The notes under the pieces: model-generated
Told to the model about the DNA's origin: nothing
The model's input: the letters and a program-made list of their open reading frames with translations, nothing else
Database searches by the model: none
Part shown: one piece after another, positions 24,243-32,620 of the stretch
How positions within the stretch are numbered: the stretch's first letter is position 1
How the letters are laid out: each line of letters begins with the position of its first letter
Position numbers and translations under genes: made by a program
DNA from: Agromyces tardus
GTDB lineage: Bacteria; Actinomycetota; Actinomycetes; Actinomycetales; Microbacteriaceae
NCBI RefSeq assembly: GCF_003710805.1
Contig: NZ_RHHB01000029.1
Coordinates: 1 to 40,055 of the forward strand
Length of the DNA stretch: 40,055 nt
Direction of reading: 5' to 3'

Positions 24243-25671
24243 GGCCTTCTCCTTCGTGTTCGGGTGCGTGGACTGGGTAGAGACTGGTGGATGCCGGGCC
24301 GGTGACGACCCGGATGAATCCGGCGAGGCCGGCGTCGACGTCGCGGTCGCCCGTGTCGACGAGCAGCGGACGTCCGCCGAGGTCGATGAGCTTCTGCTCG
24401 GGCGCGACGACGAGGAGCGGATCGGCGCCGAGCTCGCCGACGACCCGCGCCGAGAGCTGCTGGTTGCCGCGGCCGAGCAGGAACCCCTGGCCGCCGATGA
24501 TCGACACGACCGCCTTGGCGGGGCCGCGCCGCACCTCGTCGAGCAGCTGCTGCTCGGAGGCGCCGGCGAGCACGAGCTCGCCGTCGAGCACGACGTCGAC
24601 GCCGAGGGGCGTCTTCGCGACGCCGAGTTCGCGCGCGAGCTCCGCCATCGTGCCGCCCGGGCCGAGCAGGTAGCGGATGCCGCGCTCCATCCGGTCTGCG
24701 GCACCGTGCGCCGCGGCGCGCACCGCCGCGTGCTCGCCGGCGGACGTGGCGGACTTGCGCGCCTGCGTGCGCCCCGGGCGGTCCGGTACCCGGAGCATGC
24801 CGTAGAGGCGCGGCTCGACCCGGGCACGGCGAAGCGCGGCCTCGTCGACGTCGAGCACCTCGCGGAGCTGCGTGGGCAGGGAGCCCTCGGTGAGCCAGGC
24901 CGCCGCGAGGGCGCCAGCGGCGCTCGGGCTCACGGCGAACGCGGGCGAGTACATCTTGACCCCGGCGGGGATGCCGAGCGCCGCCACCTCGCCGGTCGAG
25001 CAGCGAGCGCCAGCGAGCGTATCGAGACCACCACCCTCCAGATCTCGATACACGCTCCGCGCCACTCGATCGACGGAAGCCTCGCCGGTCGAGTAGCGAG
25101 CGCCAGCGAGCGTATCGAGACCACCACCCTCCAGATCTCGATACGCGCTCCGCGCTACTCGATCGACGGAAGCCTCGCCGGTCGAGTAGCGAGCGCCAGC
25201 GAGCGTATCGAGACCCTCCACTTCGTCGCCAGGGGTCTCGATACGCGTCGCCTCCGGCGGCGCTGCTCGACCGGCGAGGGCGAGGCCCGTCGCGACATCC
25301 CGTGCCGTGCCGTCGCCGCCCGCGAACAGCACGAGTGTCGCGCCGGCTGCCGCGAGCGCCCGCGCCGCTGCGGCAGTGTCCGCGGCCGACGTCGGCTCGC
25401 CCGACTGCGCCACCACGACCGGCTCGAGACCGGCCGCGCGCACCGCGTGCTCCCCCATCGCGCCGGCGACGGTGAGCACGCGCGCGTTCGGATGCGACGC
25501 GGCCACCACGGCGAGCGCCGCCGACGCGCGCTCGTCGGCCCGGGAACGAGCACCCCGCTCCCGCGCGAGACGCTGCACGTCGGCGCCGTCGCTGCCGGCG
25601 AGGCCGGCGGGACCGCCGACCCCGGCGACGGGGTTCACGATGAGTCCGAGCACGTCAGGCCGCGACCTCAT
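24232..25671 (-). CDS. ATP-NAD kinase (AcoX-like) homologue with a ~93-residue repeat insertion
   Basis: This 479-aa protein has the NAD kinase-like fold: LIVNPVAGVGG at the start, the LFAGGDGTARDV phosphate-binding motif (Gly118-Thr122), and later GIPAGVKMYSPAF and TPLGVDVVLDGE. AcoX-type relatives run directly from GGDGTARDV through a short loop into GIPAGVKM. Here that loop holds residues about 134-226, made of three 93-bp repeat units (array A4), all in frame. The start at 25671 overlaps the upstream gene's stop by 17 bp, and the 3' end overlaps the SDR start. The kinase may be active with an enlarged loop or may be inactivated; the downstream sequence stays well conserved, which favours a live gene. 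Confidence 0.85.
   Translation of the reverse strand: MRSRPDVLGLIVNPVAGVGGPAGLAGSDGADVQRLARERGARSRADERASAALAVVAASHPNARVLTVAGAMGEHAVRAAGLEPVVVAQSGEPTSAADTAAAARALAAAGATLVLFAGGDGTARDVATGLALAGRAAPPEATRIETPGDEVEGLDTLAGARYSTGEASVDRVARSAYRDLEGGGLDTLAGARYSTGEASVDRVARSVYRDLEGGGLDTLAGARCSTGEVAALGIPAGVKMYSPAFAVSPSAAGALAAAWLTEGSLPTQLREVLDVDEAALRRARVEPRLYGMLRVPDRPGRTQARKSATSAGEHAAVRAAAHGAADRMERGIRYLLGPGGTMAELARELGVAKTPLGVDVVLDGELVLAGASEQQLLDEVRRGPAKAVVSIIGGQGFLLGRGNQQLSARVVGELGADPLLVVAPEQKLIDLGGRPLLVDTGDRDVDAGLAGFIRVVTGPASTSLYPVHAPEHEGEGHAP
24994..25272. repeat. Intragenic repeat array A4 (three forward-reverse pairs)
   Basis: Forward units start at 24994, 25087 and 25180, exactly 93 bp (31 codons) apart. 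Each is followed by a reverse unit. The forward hairpin is a GAGCGCCAGCGAGC version; the first two reverse units have GATC outer ends and the third a CGTCGCC-TCC-GGCGGCG centre. The whole array lies in frame inside the ATP-NAD kinase homologue gene. Confidence 0.95.
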
Positions 25672-27274
25672 CCGCCGCAGCATCGCCGGAGCCGGCACCG
25701 CCGACGGCGCCCGCACCGAAGTACTTGCGCCGGTACGCCCGCCACGTGATCGCCCAGCGCTCGGGGTCGTCGAGATCGTCGTGGTGCGTGTGGTGCACGG
25801 TCTGGCGGTGCGGCGCGGAGCGCACGGTCTCGGGCTCCTCCCGCGCCTCGCGGGCGATCTCGGCGAGGACCGCCGCGTACTCGTCGAGCTCGGCCATCGA
25901 GTACGACTCGGTGGGCTCGAGCGTGAACGGCTGCGGCACGACATACGGGTGGTGGCTCGTCCAGTAGTGCATGCCGAAGTCGCTCGCGCGCACGCCGATC
26001 TCCTCGGACGTGATGCCCGTCTCCTCGAACAGCTCCTGCCACGAGTACCGCACCTGCTCGATCCGGCGCCGGCCCGTGGCGTAGGGCGCCGACGCGCCGG
26101 GGATCTCGAGCACCTTCGTCATCAGGTAGTTGTTGTTGAGCACCGCGGTCTCGGCGACGGCCCGGAGGCCCTCGGCGCCGAGCGCCATGATCCACGCGTA
26201 GGCGCGCACGATGTTCGGCACGACGCCGAAGAACGGCCCGACCGACCCGATCGAGCGCTCACCGGCCTCGCGCACGACGAAGCGGTCGCCCTCGCGCTCG
26301 ACGCGCGGGCCCGGCAGGAACGGGGCGAGCGCTTCGCTCACGGCGTTGGCGCCGGTGCCCGGGCCGCCACTGCCGTGCGGCGTGCCGAAGGTCTTGTGGA
26401 TGTTGAAGTGGCAGACGTCGAAGCCCGCGTCCCGCGCCCGGGTGATGCCGAGGATGCCGTTGGCGTTCGCCTGGTCGTACGAGGCGAGGGCGCCGACGGC
26501 GTGCGCGGCATCCACCCACTCGGTGATCGCCGGGTTGTAGATGCCGGTGTCCTCGGGGTTGGTGACCATGATCGCGGCGGTGCGCGGCGACAGCGCCGCC
26601 CTGAGCGCGGCGAGGTCGGGGTACCCGTCGGGGTCCGGATGCAGCGTGATCACCTCGTAGCCGGCGGCCTTCGCCGCGGCGGCGTTCGACGGGTGGCTGA
26701 AGATCGTGGTGATGACCTCGCGGCGCTGCGCGCCCTCGCCGTTCGCCTCGTGGAACGCGCGGATCATGGCGATGTTGGCCCAGATGGCGGCGGAGCCGCC
26801 CTGCGTGTGCAGCGACACCCGGTCCATGCCCGAGATCTCGGCCAGCATCCGCTCGGTCTGCCAGATGATCTCGAGCACGCCCTGCGCGTCGTCGGGGTCC
26901 TGCAGCGGATGCAGCGCGGTGAGGTCCGGCGTCGCGATGAGCTGGTCGTTCACCTTCGGGGCGTACTTCATCGTGCACGTGCCCTGCCCGACGTCGACGT
27001 TGAGGTCGGCGCCGAGGTTCTCCTGCGAGAGCCGGAGGTAGTGCTTGAGTACGCGCATCTGCCCGAGCTCGGGCAGCGCGGGCGGCGCGGAACGGCGCAG
27101 GCCGTCGGGCAGGTCGCCGACGACATCGCCGACGGCGGCGCGCACCCCCGGTTCGACCGGGGTGACGAGCACGCCGCGCTCGCCCGGCGTGGACAGCTCG
27201 AAGATGATCGGCTCGTCCCAGCGGGCCTGGTGGAACCGGCGGAGAGCGGGCTTCGGTGCGACGGGGAGGCTCAT
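25655..27274 (-). CDS. gcvPB: Glycine dehydrogenase P-protein beta-half homologue (GcvPB-like), divergent
   Basis: This 539-aa protein belongs to the PLP-binding half of split glycine decarboxylase: LSQ...CTMKYAPK (101-107), LHPLQDP, and the PLP lysine Lys294 in NIHKTFGTPHG. Several motifs near the PLP and substrate differ from ordinary GcvPB: FSHPSNAAAA replaces SAHGTNPAS, SYDQANANGI replaces YDGANLNAI, and HTQGGSAA replaces QPAAGAHGE. I infer a PLP enzyme on a different amine or amino acid. It follows the alpha half with a 4-bp ATGA overlap, so a complex is likely. No GcvT, GcvH or Lpd is in the window. Confidence 0.88.
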   Translation of the reverse strand: MSLPVAPKPALRRFHQARWDEPIIFELSTPGERGVLVTPVEPGVRAAVGDVVGDLPDGLRRSAPPALPELGQMRVLKHYLRLSQENLGADLNVDVGQGTCTMKYAPKVNDQLIATPDLTALHPLQDPDDAQGVLEIIWQTERMLAEISGMDRVSLHTQGGSAAIWANIAMIRAFHEANGEGAQRREVITTIFSHPSNAAAAKAAGYEVITLHPDPDGYPDLAALRAALSPRTAAIMVTNPEDTGIYNPAITEWVDAAHAVGALASYDQANANGILGITRARDAGFDVCHFNIHKTFGTPHGSGGPGTGANAVSEALAPFLPGPRVEREGDRFVVREAGERSIGSVGPFFGVVPNIVRAYAWIMALGAEGLRAVAETAVLNNNYLMTKVLEIPGASAPYATGRRRIEQVRYSWQELFEETGITSEEIGVRASDFGMHYWTSHHPYVVPQPFTLEPTESYSMAELDEYAAVLAEIAREAREEPETVRSAPHRQTVHHTHHDDLDDPERWAITWRAYRRKYFGAGAVGGAGSGDAAADEVAA

Positions 27275-28749
27275 GCGTACTGCTCCTGGCTGGTGGGGGT
27301 GGTTCGTCGGTCGAGTAGGGCGGAGCCCGTATCAAGACCCGCCGTTCGCCGGTCGACCAGGGCGGAGCCCGAATCGAGACCAGCCCGGTCGACGAGCCCC
27401 CCGACTGCCGCGACCAGCCGGTCGATGTCCCGCTGGCTCGTCATCTCGGTCACGCACACGAGCAGCTCGTGCTCGCCCAGGGGCACGCCCGGCTCGATGC
27501 CCTGCGCCCGAAGCGCCGCGACGACGGAGCCGGCCGTGAGCGCGGCATCCGACAGATCGATCGTGAACTCGCGCAGGTGCAGTGCGCCATCGCCGAGCGC
27601 CACGCCGGGGATCGCGGCGAGCGCCTGCTGCGCGTACCGCGTGCGGGCGAGCAGCACCTCGCCGAGGTCCCGCATGCCCTGCGGTCCCATGAGCGCGAGG
27701 TACACGCCGGCCGCGATGCCCCAGAGGGCGGCCGCGGTGCCGACCCATTCCTTGCCCTCCTCGCGCAGCGCGAACGAGGTGCGGTCGTAGGCGACGTCGC
27801 CGAACCCGAACTCGCCGGGCACGTCGGTGGTCGCGAGGCCGAAGAGCCGCGACGGCATCTCCATCACGAACCGGGCGTCGTCGTGCACGGCGATGAACCC
27901 GCCGTGGGCGCCGCCGAACCACTGGTGCAGGCCGAGCGATTGGATGTCGCCGCACACGATGTCGGCGCCCTGCTCGGCGGGCGGGGTGAGCACGCCGTAG
28001 CCGATCGGGTCGGTGCCCACGACGAGCACGGCGCCGACGGCGTGGGCGGCATCCGCGAGTTCCTGCAGGCGCGCCTCGACGGCACCCGTGCGGCTCGGCG
28101 TCTCGACCCAGACGGCCGCGACGTCGTCGCCGAGCCGCGCGGCGACGGCCGCGACATCCGCCGTGGCGTCGACCGTGGCGACGAACTCGAGGTCGAGGTG
28201 CACGCGCACGTAGTCGCGCACCTTCGAGAGCTTCGCGGGCAGCACGTCGCTCGCGACGAGCACGCGACGGCGGCCGGTCATGCGACCCGCCATCGACAGT
28301 GAGGTCGCGGTCGCCTGGAAGCCGTCGTAGGTGGGCACGTTCACGACGTCCATGGCGAGCAGTTCGGCCATGAGCGACTGGTACTGGAACAGCGCTTGGA
28401 ACCGACCGTGGTCCTCGTACGGCTCACCCGCGTACGCGGTGAGGAACTCGCTGCGGCCGATGACCTCGTCGACGACCGCGGGCACGTAGTGGTGGTAGGT
28501 GCCCGCGCCGAGGAAGCTGAGCTTCTCGTGGGTCGACACGTTCTTCGCGAGCAGCGCGGTGACGTGCCGCGCGAGGTCCTGCTCGGCGACGAGCGGCTCG
28601 GGCAGGTCGAGCGGCCGGCCGAGTCGCAGGGCCTCGGGCACGTCGGCGTAGAACTCGTCGACGGATGCCGCGCCCACGGCTGCGAGCATCGCGGCGCGTG
28701 TCTCGGGGGCGGTGTTGGGGATGTACGGGTGCACGAACGGTTCGGTCAT
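27271..28749 (-). CDS. gcvPA: Glycine dehydrogenase P-protein alpha-half homologue (GcvPA-like) with repeat-derived tail
   Basis: This 492-aa protein has the GcvPA layout: PYIPNTAPETRAAML at the N-terminus, FLGAGTYHHYVPAVVDEVIGR (79-99), and a DIQSLGLHQWFGGAHGG segment. The signature AYTPYQxEISQG of true GcvPA is replaced by AYAGEPYEDHGR (105-116), and NASMYDGATA by NVPTYDGFQA. This matches the divergence of the partner beta half. The last ~36 residues, from about 457, come from two palindromic repeats (array A5) that extend the frame to TTPTSQEQYA. It lies 8 bp after the beta-galactosidase stop in the same operon. Confidence 0.87.
   Translation of the reverse strand: MTEPFVHPYIPNTAPETRAAMLAAVGAASVDEFYADVPEALRLGRPLDLPEPLVAEQDLARHVTALLAKNVSTHEKLSFLGAGTYHHYVPAVVDEVIGRSEFLTAYAGEPYEDHGRFQALFQYQSLMAELLAMDVVNVPTYDGFQATATSLSMAGRMTGRRRVLVASDVLPAKLSKVRDYVRVHLDLEFVATVDATADVAAVAARLGDDVAAVWVETPSRTGAVEARLQELADAAHAVGAVLVVGTDPIGYGVLTPPAEQGADIVCGDIQSLGLHQWFGGAHGGFIAVHDDARFVMEMPSRLFGLATTDVPGEFGFGDVAYDRTSFALREEGKEWVGTAAALWGIAAGVYLALMGPQGMRDLGEVLLARTRYAQQALAAIPGVALGDGALHLREFTIDLSDAALTAGSVVAALRAQGIEPGVPLGEHELLVCVTEMTSQRDIDRLVAAVGGLVDRAGLDSGSALVDRRTAGLDTGSALLDRRTTPTSQEQYA
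27309..27381. repeat. Intragenic repeat array A5 (2 forward)
   Basis: Two forward units start at 27309 and 27351 (42 bp apart) with a GGGC-GGA-GCCC hairpin. They encode the C-terminal tail of the GcvPA-like protein, giving two GLDxGSALxDRRT peptides in tandem. Confidence 0.9.
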
Positions 28750-28757
28750 GTGGGCCT

Positions 28758-30998
28758 TCAGTCGGTGGAGCGGGAGTCGGTGGGCTCGGAGAGCGTGATG
28801 AACGGGGCGGCGCCGGCTCGCGGGGTCGCGAGCACGGCAGCGCCGAAGCGCGGCAGGGTCAGGCGATCGCCGGTGCGGATGCCGCCGAGCAGGTCGTGGG
28901 CACCCTCGGGCACGTCGACCGTGAGCTCGCCGCGGCCGTGGTTGAGCACGAAGGTGTAATCGGTCGTGTCGTCGCTGCGTGTGACGGCCTCGAGGTGGAT
29001 GTCGGTGCGCGCTCGGGCGGGGAGGCCGACGTCGGCCAGCACCTCGCGGAACAGGGCGATCATGCCGTCGGGTTCGAGCACGCAGCTCACGTACCAGGCG
29101 GCGCCGTCGCCACGGGGACGGCGGGTGATCGCGGCTCGGCCGTCGAGCTCGCCACTGGCGTAATGGGCGACCGCATCGGTTCCGTCGTGGAGTTCGATCC
29201 ACTCGCCCCAGACGGGGTTCGCGTACTCGCCCCCATCGTCGGTCGAGTCGGCGCGCAGCGCCGTATCGAGACCCTCACCGCCGGTCGAGTAGGCGCGCAG
29301 CGCCGTATCGAGACCCTCCTCGCCGGTGGATGGGTCTCGATACGCGCTCCGCGCTACTCGACCGGCGGCTGAATACGCACTCCGCGCTCCTCGACCGGCG
29401 AACCGCACGTGCTCGGCGACACCGTCGGGCACCGGCCACTGCTCGTCGACCTCGACGCCGAGCAGCTCGCGCAGCGGTCCGGGCGCACCGCCGTCGTGCA
29501 CCTTCTCGGTGGCGTCGACCACACCCGAGAACGGACCGACGACGACCCGGCCGCCGCGAGCGGCGAAGTCCGCGAGCCCGGCCGCCTGCGCGGCATCCGC
29601 GATGTAGAGGTTCGGCACCACGACGAGGTCGTAGCCGTCGAGCGGTCCGGTCGCGCGCACCGTGTCGACCGTCTGGCCGAGTGCGTGCAGGGCGGCATGC
29701 CACGCCCGAGCCTGCTCGAGCCAGCCCAGCCGCTGCGACGGCAGCGACTCGGCGGCCGACGTGCCCCACCACGAGTCCCAGTCGACGACGAGCGCGACGC
29801 GAGCACGCACGCGGGTGCCGCGCACGGGGGCGAGGCGCTGCAGCTCGGCGCCGAACGCCTTGGTCTCCTGGAAGGTGCGGGATGCCTCGCCGCGGTGCCC
29901 GAGCATCGCGGAGTGGAACTTCTCCTGCCCGTACTTCGCCTGGCGCCACTGGAAGAACATCGCGCCGTCGGACCCGTGGGCGATGGCCTGCAGGCTGTCC
30001 AGCCGCATCCGCCCCGGTGCCTTCGGCACGTTGACGTCGCGCCAGCTCACGGCGCTCGCGGCCTGCTCGAGCAGGAGCCACGGCTGACCCGCCTTGAGCG
30101 AGCGCATCAGGCCGTAGTTGAGTGCGGCGGGAACGTGCGCCCGCGGATCGGCCGGATCGGGGTAGGCGTCGTCGGTCACCAGGTCCTCGGCCTCGGCGAA
30201 CCGCCAGTAGTCGAGGTCGCGGAGGAGGCTCATGAAGTTGGTCGTCACGGCGATCTCGGGCGTCACCGCGCGTAGCACGTCGACCTCGATGCGGAAGAGC
30301 TCGAGCAGCGCGTCGGACGAGAAGCGCTCGAAGTCGAGGAGCTGCGTGGGGTTGATGGGGCCCGTCGCTCGGCGCGGGGGTTCGATGTGCTCCCACGTGG
30401 TGTAGCGCTGTCCCCAGACGTTCACGCCCCAGGCCTCGTTGAGGCCGTCGAGGTCGCCGTAGCGCGCTTCGAGCCAGCGACGGAAATGAGCGGCCGACTC
30501 GGGGCACCAGCAGCGCGACACGTGGTCGCCGTACTCGTTCGAGACGTGCCAGAGCGCGAGCGCGGGGTGGTCGCCGTACCGCTCGGCCATCGCTCGGGCC
30601 ATGCGGGCGACGTGCTCGCGCCACACCGGGGAGCTCGGGCAGTACGCCTGCCGCGAGCCGAACTCGAGCCGCCGCCCCTCGGCGTCGCACGGGAGCATCT
30701 CGGGGTGGCTGCGGATGAGCCACGACGGGGGCGTGGCCGTGGCCGTCGCGAGGTCGATCCGGATGCCGGCATCCCACAGCACGTCGATGACGCGGTCGAG
30801 CCACCCCCAGTCGTACTCGCCGGGCCGCGGTTCGAGCTGCGGCCACGAGAAGACCGGAAGGCTCACGAGGTTGACGCCGGCCTCGCGCATGAGGCGGGCG
30901 TCCTCCTGCCAGGTCGCCTCGGGCCACTGGTCGGGGTTGTAGTCGCCGCCGTAGGCGAGTGCGTCGAGCCGGATCTGGCGCGTCGTCGCGTCGGTCAC
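28758..30998 (-). CDS. Beta-galactosidase, GH42, with in-frame repeat insertion
   Basis: This 746-aa enzyme has the GH42 barrel: YGGDYNPDQWPE near the N-terminus, acid/base Glu155 (HVSNEYGDH) and nucleophile Glu311 (WLLLEQAAS). Cys104, Cys120, Cys163 and Cys165 form the usual zinc cluster. The trimerisation domain follows and a small beta domain closes the chain. It lacks a signal peptide, so it cleaves beta-galactosides imported by an ABC transporter. Residues about 535-586, near the end of the trimerisation domain, are encoded by repeat array A6. The GTG at 30998 is chosen because AAAGGAACCGG precedes it. A GntR operator lies upstream, and the operon continues into the P-protein-like genes. 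Confidence 0.94.
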   Translation of the reverse strand: MTDATTRQIRLDALAYGGDYNPDQWPEATWQEDARLMREAGVNLVSLPVFSWPQLEPRPGEYDWGWLDRVIDVLWDAGIRIDLATATATPPSWLIRSHPEMLPCDAEGRRLEFGSRQAYCPSSPVWREHVARMARAMAERYGDHPALALWHVSNEYGDHVSRCWCPESAAHFRRWLEARYGDLDGLNEAWGVNVWGQRYTTWEHIEPPRRATGPINPTQLLDFERFSSDALLELFRIEVDVLRAVTPEIAVTTNFMSLLRDLDYWRFAEAEDLVTDDAYPDPADPRAHVPAALNYGLMRSLKAGQPWLLLEQAASAVSWRDVNVPKAPGRMRLDSLQAIAHGSDGAMFFQWRQAKYGQEKFHSAMLGHRGEASRTFQETKAFGAELQRLAPVRGTRVRARVALVVDWDSWWGTSAAESLPSQRLGWLEQARAWHAALHALGQTVDTVRATGPLDGYDLVVVPNLYIADAAQAAGLADFAARGGRVVVGPFSGVVDATEKVHDGGAPGPLRELLGVEVDEQWPVPDGVAEHVRFAGRGARSAYSAAGRVARSAYRDPSTGEEGLDTALRAYSTGGEGLDTALRADSTDDGGEYANPVWGEWIELHDGTDAVAHYASGELDGRAAITRRPRGDGAAWYVSCVLEPDGMIALFREVLADVGLPARARTDIHLEAVTRSDDTTDYTFVLNHGRGELTVDVPEGAHDLLGGIRTGDRLTLPRFGAAVLATPRAGAAPFITLSEPTDSRSTD
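29241..29396. repeat. Intragenic repeat array A6 (2 forward, 2 reverse)
   Basis: Forward units start at 29241 and 29283 (42 bp apart) with GGCGCG-CA-GCGCC stems. Reverse units end at 29363 and 29396 (33 bp apart); the last is degenerate. All are read through in the beta-galactosidase frame. Confidence 0.93.
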
Positions 30999-31042
30999 TC
31001 CGGTTCCTTTCGGGTGGGACTGTACAGGCGTTGCGTGCGCAC

Positions 31043-31057
31043 TGTATTCTGTATACA
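31043..31057. promoter_or_regulatory. GntR operator between beta-galactosidase and regulator genes
   Basis: TGTAT-TCTGT-ATACA is a perfect 5-bp inverted repeat with a 5-bp spacer. It lies 45 bp upstream of the beta-galactosidase GTG and 74 bp upstream of the GntR ATG. The same operator occurs before the ABC binding protein at 35725. FadR/FCD-type GntR proteins often bind such AT-rich dyads. Confidence 0.7.
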
Positions 31058-31130
31058 CACACCGTAAGCCGCAAGCCGGGACGGGTCAAGCCCTAGGCTT
31101 ACCGCGACGGCAGCCGGGTCTGGAGGGCAG

Positions 31131-31787
31131 ATGGCGATCGAACGCAAGAACCTGCGTTCGCAGGTGCGCGAGGAGCTGCTCGCGCGCATGCGCAATGGTC
31201 TGGTGCGACCCGGCGAGGGCATCAACGAGGTGCAGCTCGCCGCCGAGCTCGGCGTCAGCCGCACGCCCCTGCGCGAGGCCCTCATCGCCCTCGAGAGCGA
31301 GGGCCAGATCTCGAGCGAGAACGGCAAGGGCTTCCGCTTCGTGCCGCTCAGCGCGAGGGAGTTCGAGGAGCTCGCGCCGGTCATGGCCACCCTCGAGAGC
31401 CTCGCGCTCGAACTGAGCCCCCTCGATGAACTCCGTTCCATCGGCACGCGACTGACCCGGCTCTCCGCCGACTTCGACCAGGAGGTCGTCGAGCACGCCC
31501 TCGTCGTCACGAAGGACGACGAGTGGCACGGCATCATGCTGTCGGCCTGCCCCAACCAGCGACTGCTCGACGTCATCGCGAGCGTGCGCGGCGCCTTCCA
31601 CCGCTACGAGTCGCTGCTCGTGCCGAACGACGTCATGATCGAGCGCGTGGCGGCCGAGCACGCCGAGATCGCGCGCCATCTCGCCGACGGCGATGTGGCC
31701 GCGGCATCCGTCGCCCTGAAGGCGAACTGGATGAACGGGATGCAGCGCATCCTCGACAACGCCTCGAGCGCCTACTTCACCGCCTGA
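31131..31787 (+). CDS. GntR-family regulator, FCD (FadR-like) subgroup
   Basis: This 218-aa protein has a winged helix-turn-helix (about residues 8-62: QVREELLARMRNG, ELGVSRTPLREAL). An all-helical FCD effector domain follows, with DDEWHGIML and a C-terminal AEHAEIARHLADGD segment supplying metal/ligand His and Asp residues. It should repress its targets until a sugar acid or related metabolite binds. GGAGGGCAG precedes the ATG and TAGGCT (31094-31099) may be its -10. It is divergent from the beta-galactosidase operon. The shared dyad suggests it also controls the ABC importer at 32.6-35.7 kb. Confidence 0.93.
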   Translation: MAIERKNLRSQVREELLARMRNGLVRPGEGINEVQLAAELGVSRTPLREALIALESEGQISSENGKGFRFVPLSAREFEELAPVMATLESLALELSPLDELRSIGTRLTRLSADFDQEVVEHALVVTKDDEWHGIMLSACPNQRLLDVIASVRGAFHRYESLLVPNDVMIERVAAEHAEIARHLADGDVAAASVALKANWMNGMQRILDNASSAYFTA

Positions 31788-31798
31788 CCGCCGCCGCC

Positions 31799-31850
31799 GG
31801 TCGAGTAGCGCACCCCGCCGGTCGAGTAGCGCGCAGCGCGTATCGAGACC
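31799..31850. repeat. Palindromic repeat array A7 (1 partial, 1 full forward)
   Basis: A truncated forward unit (GGTCGAGTAGCGC) is followed by a full one with a GCGCGCAGCGCG centre. The array starts 11 bp after the GntR gene stop. Confidence 0.9.
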
Positions 31851-31957
31851 CCGGACCATCCGAGACACTCCTCCTTCACAGGGCGGAGTCCGCGATTCGA
31901 TCGCGCCCGGCGTCTCGCCCCAGCGGGGTCGCTCCCGTTCGATGCGACCCTCGACAA

Positions 31958-32272
31958 ATGCCCTACCTCTACCTCCTCCGCTGCGCCGACGGATCCTTCT
32001 ACGTCGGCAGCACCATCGATCTCGGGCGCCGTGTCGCGCAGCACTCGCGCGGCGAGGGCGCCGAGTACACGCGCCGACGCCTCCCCGTCCGGCTGGTCTT
32101 CGCCCACGAGTTCGAGCGCATCGATCAGGCCTACGCCGCCGAGAAGCAGGTGCAGGGCTGGGGTCGAGCGAAGCGGATCGCGCTGATCGAGGGCCGGTTC
32201 GACCTGCTGCCGGCGCTGGCGCGGAAGGCGTTCCCGAAGAAGGCGGCGGCGGAACCGCCGTCGGTCGAGTAG
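31958..32272 (+). CDS. GIY-YIG nuclease-superfamily protein
   Basis: This 104-aa protein shows the GIY-YIG core: MPYLYLLRCADGSFYVGST with the paired strands, the helix residue Arg in LGRRVAQHSRGEGAEYTRRR, and a FERIDQAYAAEKQVQGW segment carrying the conserved Glu. It matches the small UPF0213-type group, whose DNA role is unclear. The ATG at 31958 gives the expected N-terminus. The last residues PPSVE and the TAG stop are supplied by the first unit of repeat array A8 (GGTCGAGTAG), so the native C-terminus may have been altered. Confidence 0.9.
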   Translation: MPYLYLLRCADGSFYVGSTIDLGRRVAQHSRGEGAEYTRRRLPVRLVFAHEFERIDQAYAAEKQVQGWGRAKRIALIEGRFDLLPALARKAFPKKAAAEPPSVE

Positions 32273-32608
32273 GCCCGCCAGGGCCGTATCGAGACCCCCT
32301 TCGCCGGTCGAGTAGGCCCGCCAGGGCCGAATCGAGACCCCCTTCGCGTCGAGTAGGCCCGCCAGGGCCGTATCGAGACCCCGCTGATCGATGTGGTCTC
32401 GATACGCGCTCCGCGCTACTCGACCGGCGAAGGGGGTCTCGATACGCGCTTCGCGCTACTCGACCGACGAGAGGTCTCGATACGCGCTTCGCGCTACTCG
32501 ACCGGCGAAGGGGGTCTCGATACGCGCTCCGCGCTACTCGACCGGCGAAGGGGGTCTCGATACGCGCTTCGCGCTACTCGACCGACGGCCGCTCCGCGCT
32601 ACTCGACC
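32263..32608. repeat. Palindromic repeat array A8 (3 forward, 5 reverse, 1 partial)
   Basis: Forward units start at 32263, 32306 and about 32347, with a GGCCC-GCCA-GGGCC hairpin. Reverse units start at 32395, 32435, 32473, 32513 and 32553, with CGCG-loop-CGCG hairpins that alternate between CTTCG and CTCCG centres. The array fills the 348-bp gap between two convergent genes and provides the stop codon of the GIY-YIG gene. Confidence 0.95.
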
Positions 32609-32620
32609 GAACGGGCCGCG

